A stretch of DNA of 6,549 nt from Pseudomonadota bacterium (GTDB lineage: Bacteria > Pseudomonadota > Alphaproteobacteria > Sphingomonadales > Sphingomonadaceae): contig JAEZQR010000232.1 in the NCBI GenBank assembly GCA_023413015.1, positions 1-6,549 of the forward strand, in the 5' to 3' direction. The notes beneath the pieces are model-generated. The model did no database searches. It had not been told where the DNA came from and was given only the letters and a program-made list of their open reading frames with translations. The position numbers and the translations under genes were made by a program. Shown here piece after piece: positions 1 to 6,247 of this stretch; position 1 is the first letter of the stretch, and each line of letters opens with the position of its first letter.

Positions 1-315
1 GTGCGCCATATAGGCTGCCAGCGAGACCCCGGTCGCGATCCACAGCCGCCGGCCGAGCGGCACCAAGCTGGCGCGGAGCAGCGCCGGCACCATCGCCAGG
101 CACAGGCCGGCACCGGCGGCGCAGGTAACGATGCGGCGCAGCGCGCGCTCTCCCTGATGGTCGATCGCGGGCGTGAGCCAGCTGACGTTGAGCTCGATAT
201 AGATCATGATCCACAGCCCGAGCGCGGCCAGCAGCAGCACCCTGCGCTCGGTTCGCCCGAACCGTAGTCGGACCGGCGACGCCATTCCAGCCAGCCCGAC
301 ATCTCCGCCGGTCAT
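1..315 (-). CDS. N-terminal part of a multi-pass inner-membrane protein, possibly a sensor or LytTR-type regulator (runs off the left edge)
   Basis: The reverse strand is open from an ATG at 315 to position 1, giving 105 residues with no stop. The start is well supported: AGGAGG (complement of 321-326) lies five bases upstream. A basic, soluble leader of about 25 residues is followed by hydrophobic stretches at roughly residues 26-46 (VLLLAALGLWIMIYI), 62-84 (IVTCAAGAGLCLAMVPALL) and from 91 to the edge (LWIATGVSLAAYM). The short loop between the first two holds charged residues (IDHQGERALRR). This looks like an N-terminal membrane anchor. In sphingomonads such anchors often precede a LytTR DNA-binding domain or a histidine-kinase domain, but the output domain lies outside the window, so that identity is a guess. 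It is transcribed away from the amidohydrolase gene, sharing a 115-bp intergenic region with it. Confidence 0.75.
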   Translation of the reverse strand, partial: MTGGDVGLAGMASPVRLRFGRTERRVLLLAALGLWIMIYIELNVSWLTPAIDHQGERALRRIVTCAAGAGLCLAMVPALLRASLVPLGRRLWIATGVSLAAYMAH

Positions 316-320
316 CGTTA

Positions 321-326
321 CCTCCT
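321..326 (-). promoter_or_regulatory. Ribosome binding site of the left-edge membrane gene
   Basis: On the reverse strand AGGAGG sits five bases before the ATG at 315. It fixes the start of that gene and rules out the later in-frame Met at residue 11. Confidence 0.75.
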
Positions 327-344
327 GCCGATTTCCATCGACCA

Positions 345-377
345 TTCGTCGAGTGACGCTCCCCCACGTGCGACGAA
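345..377. repeat. Inverted repeat in the divergent intergenic region (possible operator)
   Basis: TTCGTCG (345-351) and CGACGAA (371-377) are perfect 7-base inverted arms separated by 19 bases, with a CACGTG palindrome at 365-370 between them. The arms lie between two divergently transcribed genes, where an operator for both would be expected. No clear -35/-10 pair is visible for either gene. The regulatory role is inference. Confidence 0.3.
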
Positions 378-430
378 CACACCCTTGAATGCCGCAATTG
401 TGGCACAGGCAATGCGAGGACGGAATTGGG

Positions 431-2437
<2,007 letters not shown>

Positions 2438-2445
2438 TGGACGCA

Positions 2446-2476
2446 CCGCTGCTGAAGTGGAGTCTTCCGGCAGCGG
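2446..2476 (+). terminator. Hairpin after the amidohydrolase gene, weak terminator candidate
   Basis: CCGCTGC (2446-2452) pairs perfectly with GCAGCGG (2470-2476) across a 17-base loop that could pair a little further. It starts nine bases after the stop codon. No T-tract follows, so if it ends transcription it would do so inefficiently or with Rho. Confidence 0.3.
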
Positions 2477-2520
2477 AGCTCTAAGGCGTGACAGGGGTGG
2501 CTTTCCGGCTGGACTTCCCC

Positions 2521-2526
2521 TATATG
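2521..2526 (+). promoter_or_regulatory. Possible -10 element of the rplK-rplA promoter
   Basis: TATATG at 2521-2526 is the only TATAAT-like box in the 178-bp gap ahead of rplK and would give a leader of about 85 bases. No convincing -35 box lies at the right spacing (GTGACA at 2488-2493 is too far away). The call rests on position and base composition. Confidence 0.3.
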
Positions 2527-2558
2527 CGCGCGCTTCCAACGCAGATGGCCTTGGAATG

Positions 2559-2587
2559 GCGGGAGGACGTCCGCGTCCGCTCGGACC
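2559..2587 (+). promoter_or_regulatory. Structured rplK leader, candidate L1 autoregulatory site
   Basis: The leader just upstream of rplK contains overlapping inverted repeats: GGACG/CGTCC around 2565-2578 and GTCCG-CT-CGGAC at 2575-2586. In Escherichia coli, L1 represses the L11-L1 operon by binding the mRNA leader near the rplK start. A similar role here is plausible from position, but I cannot match the known L1 target structure base by base. Confidence 0.25.
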
Positions 2588-2615
2588 GCTAAACTTGAAA
2601 CAGAGTGAGTGAAAC

Positions 2616-3047
2616 ATGGCCAAGAAGATTACGGGCTATATCAAGCTCCAGGTGCCCGCGGGCGCTGCCAACCCGTCGCCGCCGATCGGCCCGGCGCTCG
2701 GTCAGCGCGGCGTCAACATCATGGAGTTCTGCAAGGCGTTCAACGCGAAGACGCAGGAGATGGAGAAGGGGATGCCCATCCCCACCGTCATCACCGTCTA
2801 CGCCGACCGCTCCTTCACCTTCGACACCAAGACCCCGCCGGCGACCTACCTCATCAAGAAGGCCGCCAACCTGAAGTCGGGTTCGGCGACGCCGGGCAAG
2901 GGCTCGATCGGCCAGATCGCGCGCTCGAAGCTGCGCGAGATCGCCGAGCTGAAGATGAAGGACCTGAACGCCAACGACATCGAGATGGCGACCCGCACCA
3001 TCGAGGGCTCGGCCCGTTCGATGGGCCTCGAAGTGGTGGAGGGCTAA
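2616..3047 (+). CDS. rplK: 50S ribosomal protein L11
   Basis: A 143-residue protein, the usual length of bacterial L11. It binds the GTPase-associated region of 23S rRNA and forms the base of the L7/L12 stalk, contacting translation factors. The N-terminal domain shows the hallmark PSPPIGPALGQRGVNIMEFC (residues 22-41), with the proline-rich segment that is the site of thiostrepton resistance changes in other bacteria. The C-terminal RNA-binding domain carries the conserved GKGSIGQIARSKLREIAELK stretch and ends in the expected TIEGSARSMGLEV region. The Shine-Dalgarno is weak (GAGTGAG-like, 2603-2609). rplA follows after three bases, so the two form an operon. Upstream lies an amidohydrolase gene rather than the nusG found next to rplK in many bacteria. 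Confidence 0.98.
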   Translation: MAKKITGYIKLQVPAGAANPSPPIGPALGQRGVNIMEFCKAFNAKTQEMEKGMPIPTVITVYADRSFTFDTKTPPATYLIKKAANLKSGSATPGKGSIGQIARSKLREIAELKMKDLNANDIEMATRTIEGSARSMGLEVVEG

Positions 3048-3050
3048 GCC

Positions 3051-3749
3051 ATGGCGAAGCTGACGAAGAAGCAGAAGGCGCAGGCCGGTTCGGTCGACCG
3101 TGAGAAGCTCTACGGCGTCGACGAGGCGATCGGCATCGTGAAGACGAACGCCACCGCGAAGTTCGACGAGACCGTCGAGGTCGCGATCAACCTCAACGTC
3201 GATCCGCGCCACGCCGACCAGATGGTCCGCGGCGTCGTCACGCTGCCGAAGGGCACCGGCAAGACGGTGCGCGTCGGCGTGTTCGCCCGCGGCCCGAAGG
3301 CCGATGAGGCGAAGGCGGCCGGTGCGGACGTCGTGGGCGCCGAAGACCTGCTCGAGATCGTGCAGGGCGGCACCATCGACTTCGACCGCTGCATCGCGAC
3401 CCCGGACATGATGGGCCTCGTCGGCCGCCTCGGTAAGGTGCTGGGCCCGAAGGGCCTGATGCCGAACCCGAAGCTCGGCACTGTGACGATGGACGTGGCG
3501 GCGGCCGTGAAGGCGGCGAAGGGCGGCCAGGTCGAGTTCCGCGTCGAGAAGGCCGGCATCATCCACGGCGGCATCGGTAAGGCGAGCTTTGCGGCCGAGG
3601 ATTTACGCGCGAACTTCGACGCGTTCCTCGACGCGATCGTCAAGGCGAAGCCGTCGGGCGCCAAGGGCAAGTATCTCGAGAAGATCGCGGTCTCCTCGAC
3701 GATGGGCCTGGGCGTGAAGGTCGACGTCGCGCAGACGCAGACCGCCTAA
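3051..3749 (+). CDS. rplA: 50S ribosomal protein L1
   Basis: A 232-residue protein of normal length for bacterial L1, which binds 23S rRNA helices 76-78, forms the mobile L1 stalk at the E site, and in well-studied bacteria represses its own operon. Clear family signatures are GTGKTVRVGVFARG (about residues 68-81), the LGPKGLMPNPKLGTVT segment near the middle, and the RNA-binding FRVEKAGIIHGGIGKASF near residues 163-180. The start lies three bases after the rplK stop, and its Shine-Dalgarno (GGAGGG, 3037-3042) is inside the end of rplK, which implies translational coupling. One oddity: residue L185 is encoded by TTA (3603-3605), while every other leucine in the gene uses CTG or CTC, as expected of a highly expressed gene. 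A hairpin and a strong terminator follow. Confidence 0.98.
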   Translation: MAKLTKKQKAQAGSVDREKLYGVDEAIGIVKTNATAKFDETVEVAINLNVDPRHADQMVRGVVTLPKGTGKTVRVGVFARGPKADEAKAAGADVVGAEDLLEIVQGGTIDFDRCIATPDMMGLVGRLGKVLGPKGLMPNPKLGTVTMDVAAAVKAAKGGQVEFRVEKAGIIHGGIGKASFAAEDLRANFDAFLDAIVKAKPSGAKGKYLEKIAVSSTMGLGVKVDVAQTQTA

Positions 3750-3756
3750 GGGCGAT

Positions 3757-3781
3757 CGCCTCAAAGTGGTACTTTGAGGCG
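3757..3781 (+). other. Perfect 11-bp hairpin between rplA and its terminator
   Basis: CGCCTCAAAGT (3757-3767) pairs with ACTTTGAGGCG (3771-3781) across a GGT loop. It begins seven bases after the rplA stop and has no T-tract, so it is not itself an ordinary intrinsic terminator. It could protect the 3' end of the rplK-rplA mRNA or be a processing site. The role is inferred from position. Confidence 0.6.
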
Positions 3782-3793
3782 GCACAATAAGAG

Positions 3794-3823
3794 AAGGGCC
3801 GGAGCGATGCTCCGGCCCTTTTT
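3794..3823 (+). terminator. Rho-independent terminator of rplK-rplA
   Basis: GGGCCGGAGC (3796-3805) and GCTCCGGCCC (3809-3818) form a perfect 10-bp stem with a GAT loop, preceded by AA and followed by TTTTT (3819-3823). On the reverse strand the same stem is followed by a T-rich stretch, so it may once have served the convergent gene that now lies beyond the IS. The IS target site begins inside the T-tract. Confidence 0.92.
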
Positions 3824-3827
3824 CGTT
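3820..3827. repeat. Left copy of the 8-bp target site duplication
   Basis: TTTTCGTT immediately before the left inverted repeat is identical to 6229-6236 immediately after the right one. Eight bases is the duplication length of the IS1595 family. Confidence 0.93.
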
Positions 3828-3848
3828 GGCGATTATATACTTTGCAAA
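3828..3848 (+). repeat. Left terminal inverted repeat of the IS
   Basis: It reads GGC then GATTATATACTTTGCAAA. The last 18 bases are exactly complementary to 6208-6225, and overall 20 of 21 positions match the right end, the third base being C here and T in the right-end reading. It also holds the -35 region of the transposase promoter. Confidence 0.95.
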
Positions 3849-3870
3849 CACGCTTCGGATGCGGTATAAG
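3842..3870 (+). promoter_or_regulatory. Transposase promoter overlapping the left inverted repeat
   Basis: TTGCAA (3842-3847) and TATAAG (3865-3870) are separated by 17 bases, giving 4/6 and 5/6 matches to sigma-70 boxes. The -35 lies inside the inverted repeat, so transposase bound to the end could shut off its own promoter, an arrangement known from other insertion sequences. AGGAG at 3881-3885 is then seven bases before the transposase ATG. Confidence 0.6.
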
Positions 3871-3880
3871 TTAACGCATC
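3858..3880 (+). repeat. Inverted repeat around the transposase -10 box
   Basis: GATGCG (3858-3863) and CGCATC (3875-3880) flank the -10 box and end directly at the Shine-Dalgarno. In DNA this could be an operator. In a transcript entering from rplA it would form a hairpin next to the ribosome binding site that transcripts from the element's own promoter could not form. Either role is inference. Confidence 0.4.
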
Positions 3881-3892
3881 AGGAGTAAGGTC

Positions 3893-4870
3893 ATGTCGGT
3901 TCTTTCGAAGCCCTACTTTCACGATGAAGCGGAAGCCTTCCGCTACCTTGAAAGCATCATCTGGCCGGAAGGACCGACGTGCCCCCACTGCGGCGCGACG
4001 GACCGCATCACCGAGGTAAAGCCGAACGCCGCCAAGCGCATCCGCATGGGCTTGAAGCGCTGCGGCCACTGCAAGGGCCAGTTCACGGTGAAGGTCGGCA
4101 CCGTGTTCGAGCATGCCCGCATGCCGCTCCATAAGATGCTTCAGGCGGTCTACCTGATGACGTGCAGCAAGAAGGGTGTGAGCGCCCACCAGCTGCACCG
4201 CGTGCTGGAAGTGACCTACAAGACGGCATGGTTCCTCGCCCACCGCATCCGCGAGGCGATGCGTACCGGCGAGCTTGCGCCGTTCGGCGGCAATGGCGGC
4301 ACCGTGGAAGTGGACGAGACCTTCATCGGCCGCGTGAAGGGTGCGCCGAAGCGTCGTGCCTTCCACCACAAGATGAAGGTTCTAAGCCTCGTCGACCGCG
4401 AGACCGGCAAGGCGCGTAGCATGGTGATCGACAACGTTCACCCGAAGACCATTGCGCCGATTGTTCGCGCCAACGTCGCCAAGGAAGCCCGCCTGATGAC
4501 GGACGAGGCGAGCGTCTATGTGATGATCGGCAAGGAGTTCGAGGCCGGTCACGGCGTCGTGCGCCACGGCAAGGGTGAGTACGGTCGCGGCGCCGACCAC
4601 ACCAACACGATCGAAGGCTATTTCAGCATCTTCAAGCGCGGCATGAAGGGCGTGTACCAGCACTGCGGCGAGGCCCATCTGCACCGCTATCTCGCTGAGT
4701 TCGACTTCCGGTACAACCATCGGGCCGCCCTTGGCGTGAACGATGGGGCGCGGGCCGGGAACGCTCTGCGTGGCATCATTGGCAAGCGCTTGACCTATGG
4801 GGGGCCTCGTCGAACGCCGAAGCCTAAGCGACCGACGCAGTTGGAGTTGCCGTTGCGGCGTCGTTATTAA
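3893..4870 (+). CDS. IS1595-family (ISXO2-like) DDE transposase
   Basis: A 325-residue transposase that cuts and joins the element's ends. The N-terminal zinc ribbon has C30-PH-C33 and C57-GH-C60, followed by a helical DNA-binding region (residues about 70-125, with KKGVSAHQLHRVLEVTYKTA). The ISXO2-like catalytic core starts near residue 137: D141 in VEVDETFIG, D204 in MTDEASVY, then NTIEGYFSIFKRGMKGVY with E241 and, seven residues on, K248, the normal E-to-K spacing of DDE enzymes. N238 lies in the position some subgroups use as the third ligand, so the exact third residue is uncertain. The LAEFDFRYNHR block near residue 270 is typical of the family. The C-terminal tail is basic. The start has AGGAG at 3881-3885. 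Length and all motifs are intact, so the enzyme is probably active. Confidence 0.96.
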   Translation: MSVLSKPYFHDEAEAFRYLESIIWPEGPTCPHCGATDRITEVKPNAAKRIRMGLKRCGHCKGQFTVKVGTVFEHARMPLHKMLQAVYLMTCSKKGVSAHQLHRVLEVTYKTAWFLAHRIREAMRTGELAPFGGNGGTVEVDETFIGRVKGAPKRRAFHHKMKVLSLVDRETGKARSMVIDNVHPKTIAPIVRANVAKEARLMTDEASVYVMIGKEFEAGHGVVRHGKGEYGRGADHTNTIEGYFSIFKRGMKGVYQHCGEAHLHRYLAEFDFRYNHRAALGVNDGARAGNALRGIIGKRLTYGGPRRTPKPKRPTQLELPLRRRY

Positions 4871-4879
4871 GGCTTGAAA

Positions 4880-4888
4880 CAAAGTATA
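4880..4888 (+). repeat. Partial internal copy of the right inverted repeat
   Basis: CAAAGTATA here is identical to nine bases of the right terminal repeat (6212-6220) in the same orientation, and lies ten bases after the transposase stop. The surrounding bases do not match well. It may be a decayed former right end of a shorter element, or chance. Confidence 0.35.
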
Positions 4889-4909
4889 GCTTAGAGTATT
4901 TATAGTCGT

Positions 4910-4946
4910 GCGGGGTTGCCCCGGTGCATTCCGGTGTGCGCCCCGC
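4910..4946. terminator. GC-rich hairpin region between the convergent transposase and DUF3800 genes
   Basis: Two foldings are possible: CGGGG-TTG-CCCCG (4911-4923), or a longer one with GCGGGG (4910-4915) pairing CCCCGC (4941-4946) around CCGG-TGCATT-CCGG. The region separates the 3' ends of two convergent genes, where a two-way terminator would be expected. No T-tract follows on the plus strand, so efficiency is doubtful. Confidence 0.35.
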
Positions 4947-4954
4947 TCCCCCTT

Positions 4955-5677
4955 CTATGTAGTTCGCACAATGCCAAGGCGCTTCGGGTCTTTCCCGTAG
5001 GCGCTTTTTACGATGATACGCTCTAGTATTCTCAGAGACTTATCGGTGCCGAACTTCAAACTTCGTGATGTCGGCGCCTCAAATCTTAACAAAGCATAAG
5101 CGCAAAAGTCCGCGGCTTGGATGAAATAGCTGCGCTTGGAGTCCCGATAAACGATGTCCTCTAACAGCCGGTCGAGGGGTAGATTGCGCCGAGTGCCTAC
5201 GCCATCACCCCAATCACCGAAGGCGCTTGGAATCGGATTGTGACGCCGCAAGCGGCGCAAGAGTGGGTCATAGTCTTTGCCCTGATCGGAGATCACGACG
5301 GCACGGCTGCCGCTGCGCTGCATGTTGGTTTGAACGCGGTTCAGCAACCGCTCGAATAGGCGCATCTCATCACGCTTGGGCCCCATGCCATGAATGAGTT
5401 GGACGCCTGGCATCATAGCGACAGCGCTAAGCACGTAGTCGAACAGCCGCTGGCGAGCGCCCTTCGGGACGGTAAAGTCGGCAACGTTTCCGCGCCCACC
5501 AAGCCAGTCTGTGGCGTGCAGTTCCACTGAGGTGTATATTCCGTCCGCCTTCCGCATGGCGCGGCGCATGCCAATCAGATGATCGAGCGAGGCGGCCCAC
5601 TGGTCGGCGGGGATGCAAAGGGCAGAGAAGACGATGTTCTTCTCGTCCTTGCTGTCATCGATGTAGACGAGGTGCAT
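4955..5677 (-). CDS. DUF3800 protein, probable RNase H-like fold (IS passenger)
   Basis: A 240-residue protein of normal length for DUF3800 (Pfam PF12686), a family with an RNase H-like fold whose activity is mostly unproven. The diagnostic blocks are present: YIDDS at residues 5-9 (D7, D8), the ELHA motif at 52-55 (E52), ISDQGKD at 129-135 (D131, K134), LEDIVYRDSKRS at 172-183, and IQAADFCAYALLR at 186-198 (Q187, D190, Y194, R198). D7, E52, D131 and D190 are plausible metal-binding acids. No signal peptide or membrane segment is seen. The Shine-Dalgarno is weak, but YIDDS so near the N-terminus fixes the start at 5677. It faces the transposase gene and diverges from a small gene starting only seven bases away. 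Family members recur in mobile and defence-rich DNA; a nuclease or defence role here is inference. Confidence 0.9.
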   Translation of the reverse strand: MHLVYIDDSKDEKNIVFSALCIPADQWAASLDHLIGMRRAMRKADGIYTSVELHATDWLGGRGNVADFTVPKGARQRLFDYVLSAVAMMPGVQLIHGMGPKRDEMRLFERLLNRVQTNMQRSGSRAVVISDQGKDYDPLLRRLRRHNPIPSAFGDWGDGVGTRRNLPLDRLLEDIVYRDSKRSYFIQAADFCAYALLRFEAPTSRSLKFGTDKSLRILERIIVKSAYGKDPKRLGIVRTT

Positions 5678-5684
5678 GACCGCT

Positions 5685-5834
5685 ATGACAAACGGCGCCG
5701 AAACGAAGAGTCAACTGGATCGCTTCAAAGAAGCCGCCCGCGAAGCTGGCTGCGACGAGGACGAGGCTCGCTGGGAAGAGAAGCTGAAGCGAGTGGCGTT
5801 GCACCGGCCTGTCGACGACAAGCCGGGCGACTAA
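5685..5834 (+). CDS. Small charged protein of unknown function (IS passenger)
   Basis: A 49-residue protein I cannot assign. It starts MTNGAETKSQLDRFKEAARE and continues with an acidic CDEDEARWEE stretch, then KLKRVALHRP and an acidic tail ending DKPGD. It is rich in E, D, K and R, predicted to be largely helical, with no membrane segment and one cysteine. The codon pattern and amphipathic make-up read as a genuine protein, and I have the impression of similar short proteins with LDRFKEAAR-like starts in other alphaproteobacteria. GAGGTG at 5669-5674 lies ten bases before the chosen ATG. An in-frame ATG at 5676 (adding MTA) is closer to it, and a TAG at 5664 closes the frame above. It diverges from the DUF3800 gene and ends three bases before the end of the convergent DUF2158 gene. 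An accessory or inhibitor of DUF3800 is possible but untested. Confidence 0.7.
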   Translation: MTNGAETKSQLDRFKEAAREAGCDEDEARWEEKLKRVALHRPVDDKPGD

Positions 5835-5837
5835 TCG

Positions 5838-6014
5838 TCAGGCGTAATCGGGCTCACGATACGGCTTCAGCACTTCGTGCTTGAAGGTATGCGACTTGGG
5901 CTCGTTGTTGACGAACCATGTCGCCTCAACTGTGCCATCGCCGTAGTCGTAGCTGACGGTCATGATCGGACCGCCAGACTTCAGCTGCGCCATGTCACCA
6001 ATCTTGAAGCTCAT
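5838..6014 (-). CDS. YodC-family DUF2158 small protein (IS passenger)
   Basis: A 58-residue protein matching the YodC/DUF2158 family, a short beta-rich fold of unknown function. The family signature is at the N-terminus: FKIGDMAQLKSGGPIMTV (residues 3-20), with the characteristic G6-D7 and LKSGGP. It continues with W33 and a C-terminal HEVLKPY. The start is firm: GGAGG (complement of 6019-6023) sits four bases before the ATG. It lies tail to tail with the 49-residue gene (three bases between stops) and head to head with the 56-residue gene (22 bases between starts). DUF2158 proteins are frequent in mobile elements and phage-like regions, often beside DNA-related genes. No DNA- or RNA-binding role can be shown from the sequence. 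Confidence 0.85.
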   Translation of the reverse strand: MSFKIGDMAQLKSGGPIMTVSYDYGDGTVEATWFVNNEPKSHTFKHEVLKPYREPDYA

Positions 6015-6018
6015 TTAA

Positions 6019-6029
6019 CCTCCAAAGGA
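6019..6029. promoter_or_regulatory. Back-to-back ribosome binding sites of two divergent passenger genes
   Basis: GGAGG on the minus strand (6019-6023) serves the DUF2158 gene, and AAGGA on the plus strand (6025-6029) serves the 56-residue gene. They are separated by one base in a 22-base gap between start codons. No room is left for promoters between the genes. Confidence 0.65.
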
Positions 6030-6036
6030 TCATTGC

Positions 6037-6207
6037 ATGACAAACGAAAGCTTGCGGGCCGCTGCCCGCGAGAAGGCCCTCGCGTGGGCAATGGCGACCG
6101 CGACACAGGGTGAGCTTCCCCGGCTCATCCTAGAGCGTGCGGAGAGCTACCTGTCATTCTTGTCGCGCGATGCGGGGCAGGAGTCGAGTCAGGTCAAAAC
6201 AGCCTGA
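6037..6207 (+). CDS. Small helical protein of unknown function (IS passenger)
   Basis: A 56-residue protein I do not recognise. It starts MTNESLRAAAREKALAWAMA, followed by TATQGELPRLILERAESYLS and a polar tail ending SQVKTA. The pattern suggests two amphipathic helices (about residues 4-22 and 28-45) joined at GELP, with no membrane segment or cysteine. AAGGA at 6025-6029 lies seven bases before the ATG, supporting the start. The TGA stop (6205-6207) is immediately followed by the right inverted repeat at 6208, so the gene fills the element to its edge. The good Shine-Dalgarno, sensible codons and exact fit favour a real gene. A small regulator or partner of the other passenger proteins is a guess. 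Confidence 0.7.
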   Translation: MTNESLRAAAREKALAWAMATATQGELPRLILERAESYLSFLSRDAGQESSQVKTA

Positions 6208-6228
6208 TTTGCAAAGTATATAATCACC
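6208..6228 (-). repeat. Right terminal inverted repeat of the IS
   Basis: TTTGCAAAGTATATAATC then ACC. It is the complement of the left end at 20 of 21 positions and begins directly after the stop codon of the last passenger gene. It contains a perfect TATAAT (6219-6224) pointing out of the element. Confidence 0.95.
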
Positions 6229-6236
6229 TTTTCGTT
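6229..6236. repeat. Right copy of the 8-bp target site duplication
   Basis: TTTTCGTT, identical to 3820-3827. Joining the two flanks restores an uninterrupted terminator T-tract followed by GGGGTGGGG before the end of the convergent gene. Confidence 0.93.
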
Positions 6237-6247
6237 GGGGTGGGGAC

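Larger units (their letters stand above)
3828..6228 (+). mobile_element. Complete IS1595-family insertion sequence carrying four passenger genes
   Basis: The element is 2401 bp. Its ends are 21-bp inverted repeats differing only at the third base, and the flanks are perfect 8-bp direct repeats. It encodes one ISXO2-like DDE transposase at 3893-4870. The rest (4955-6207) is cargo: a DUF3800 gene, two unrecognised small genes and a DUF2158 gene on alternating strands. Simple IS1595 elements are usually about 1 kb, and passenger genes are known in some subgroups of the family. The intact ends, perfect duplication and undamaged reading frames suggest a recent insertion. The element lies between the convergent genes rplA and a PRC-barrel-like gene, starting in the terminator T-tract. 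Passenger genes read by eye as less GC-biased than the ribosomal genes, which fits foreign origin. I cannot name a subgroup with confidence. Confidence 0.93.

Noticed and set aside
2589..3566. 325-residue minus-strand open frame opposite rplK and rplA
   Set aside because: It lies fully antisense to two certain ribosomal protein genes and is a low-complexity run of R, L, D, H and A, as expected from the mirror of GC-biased codons.
4382..4882. Minus-strand frames opposite the transposase (also 3833-4369)
   Set aside because: They are shadows of the transposase codons. One starts outside the open region of any cargo gene and none shows a motif or good ribosome binding site.
4871..4954. A small RNA or tRNA in the gap after the transposase
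   Set aside because: No cloverleaf or promoter is visible. The GC-rich foldings are better read as the boundary between two convergent genes.
5579..6113. Plus-strand frames at 5579-5884 and 5877-6113
   Set aside because: They overlap better-supported genes on both strands and give arginine-rich, motif-free translations. The smaller frames at 5685 and 6037 fit the space better.
3828..6228. Composite transposon or CRISPR-type array as an explanation of the repeats
   Set aside because: There is only one transposase and a single pair of terminal repeats with an 8-bp duplication. No regularly spaced repeats occur anywhere in the window.
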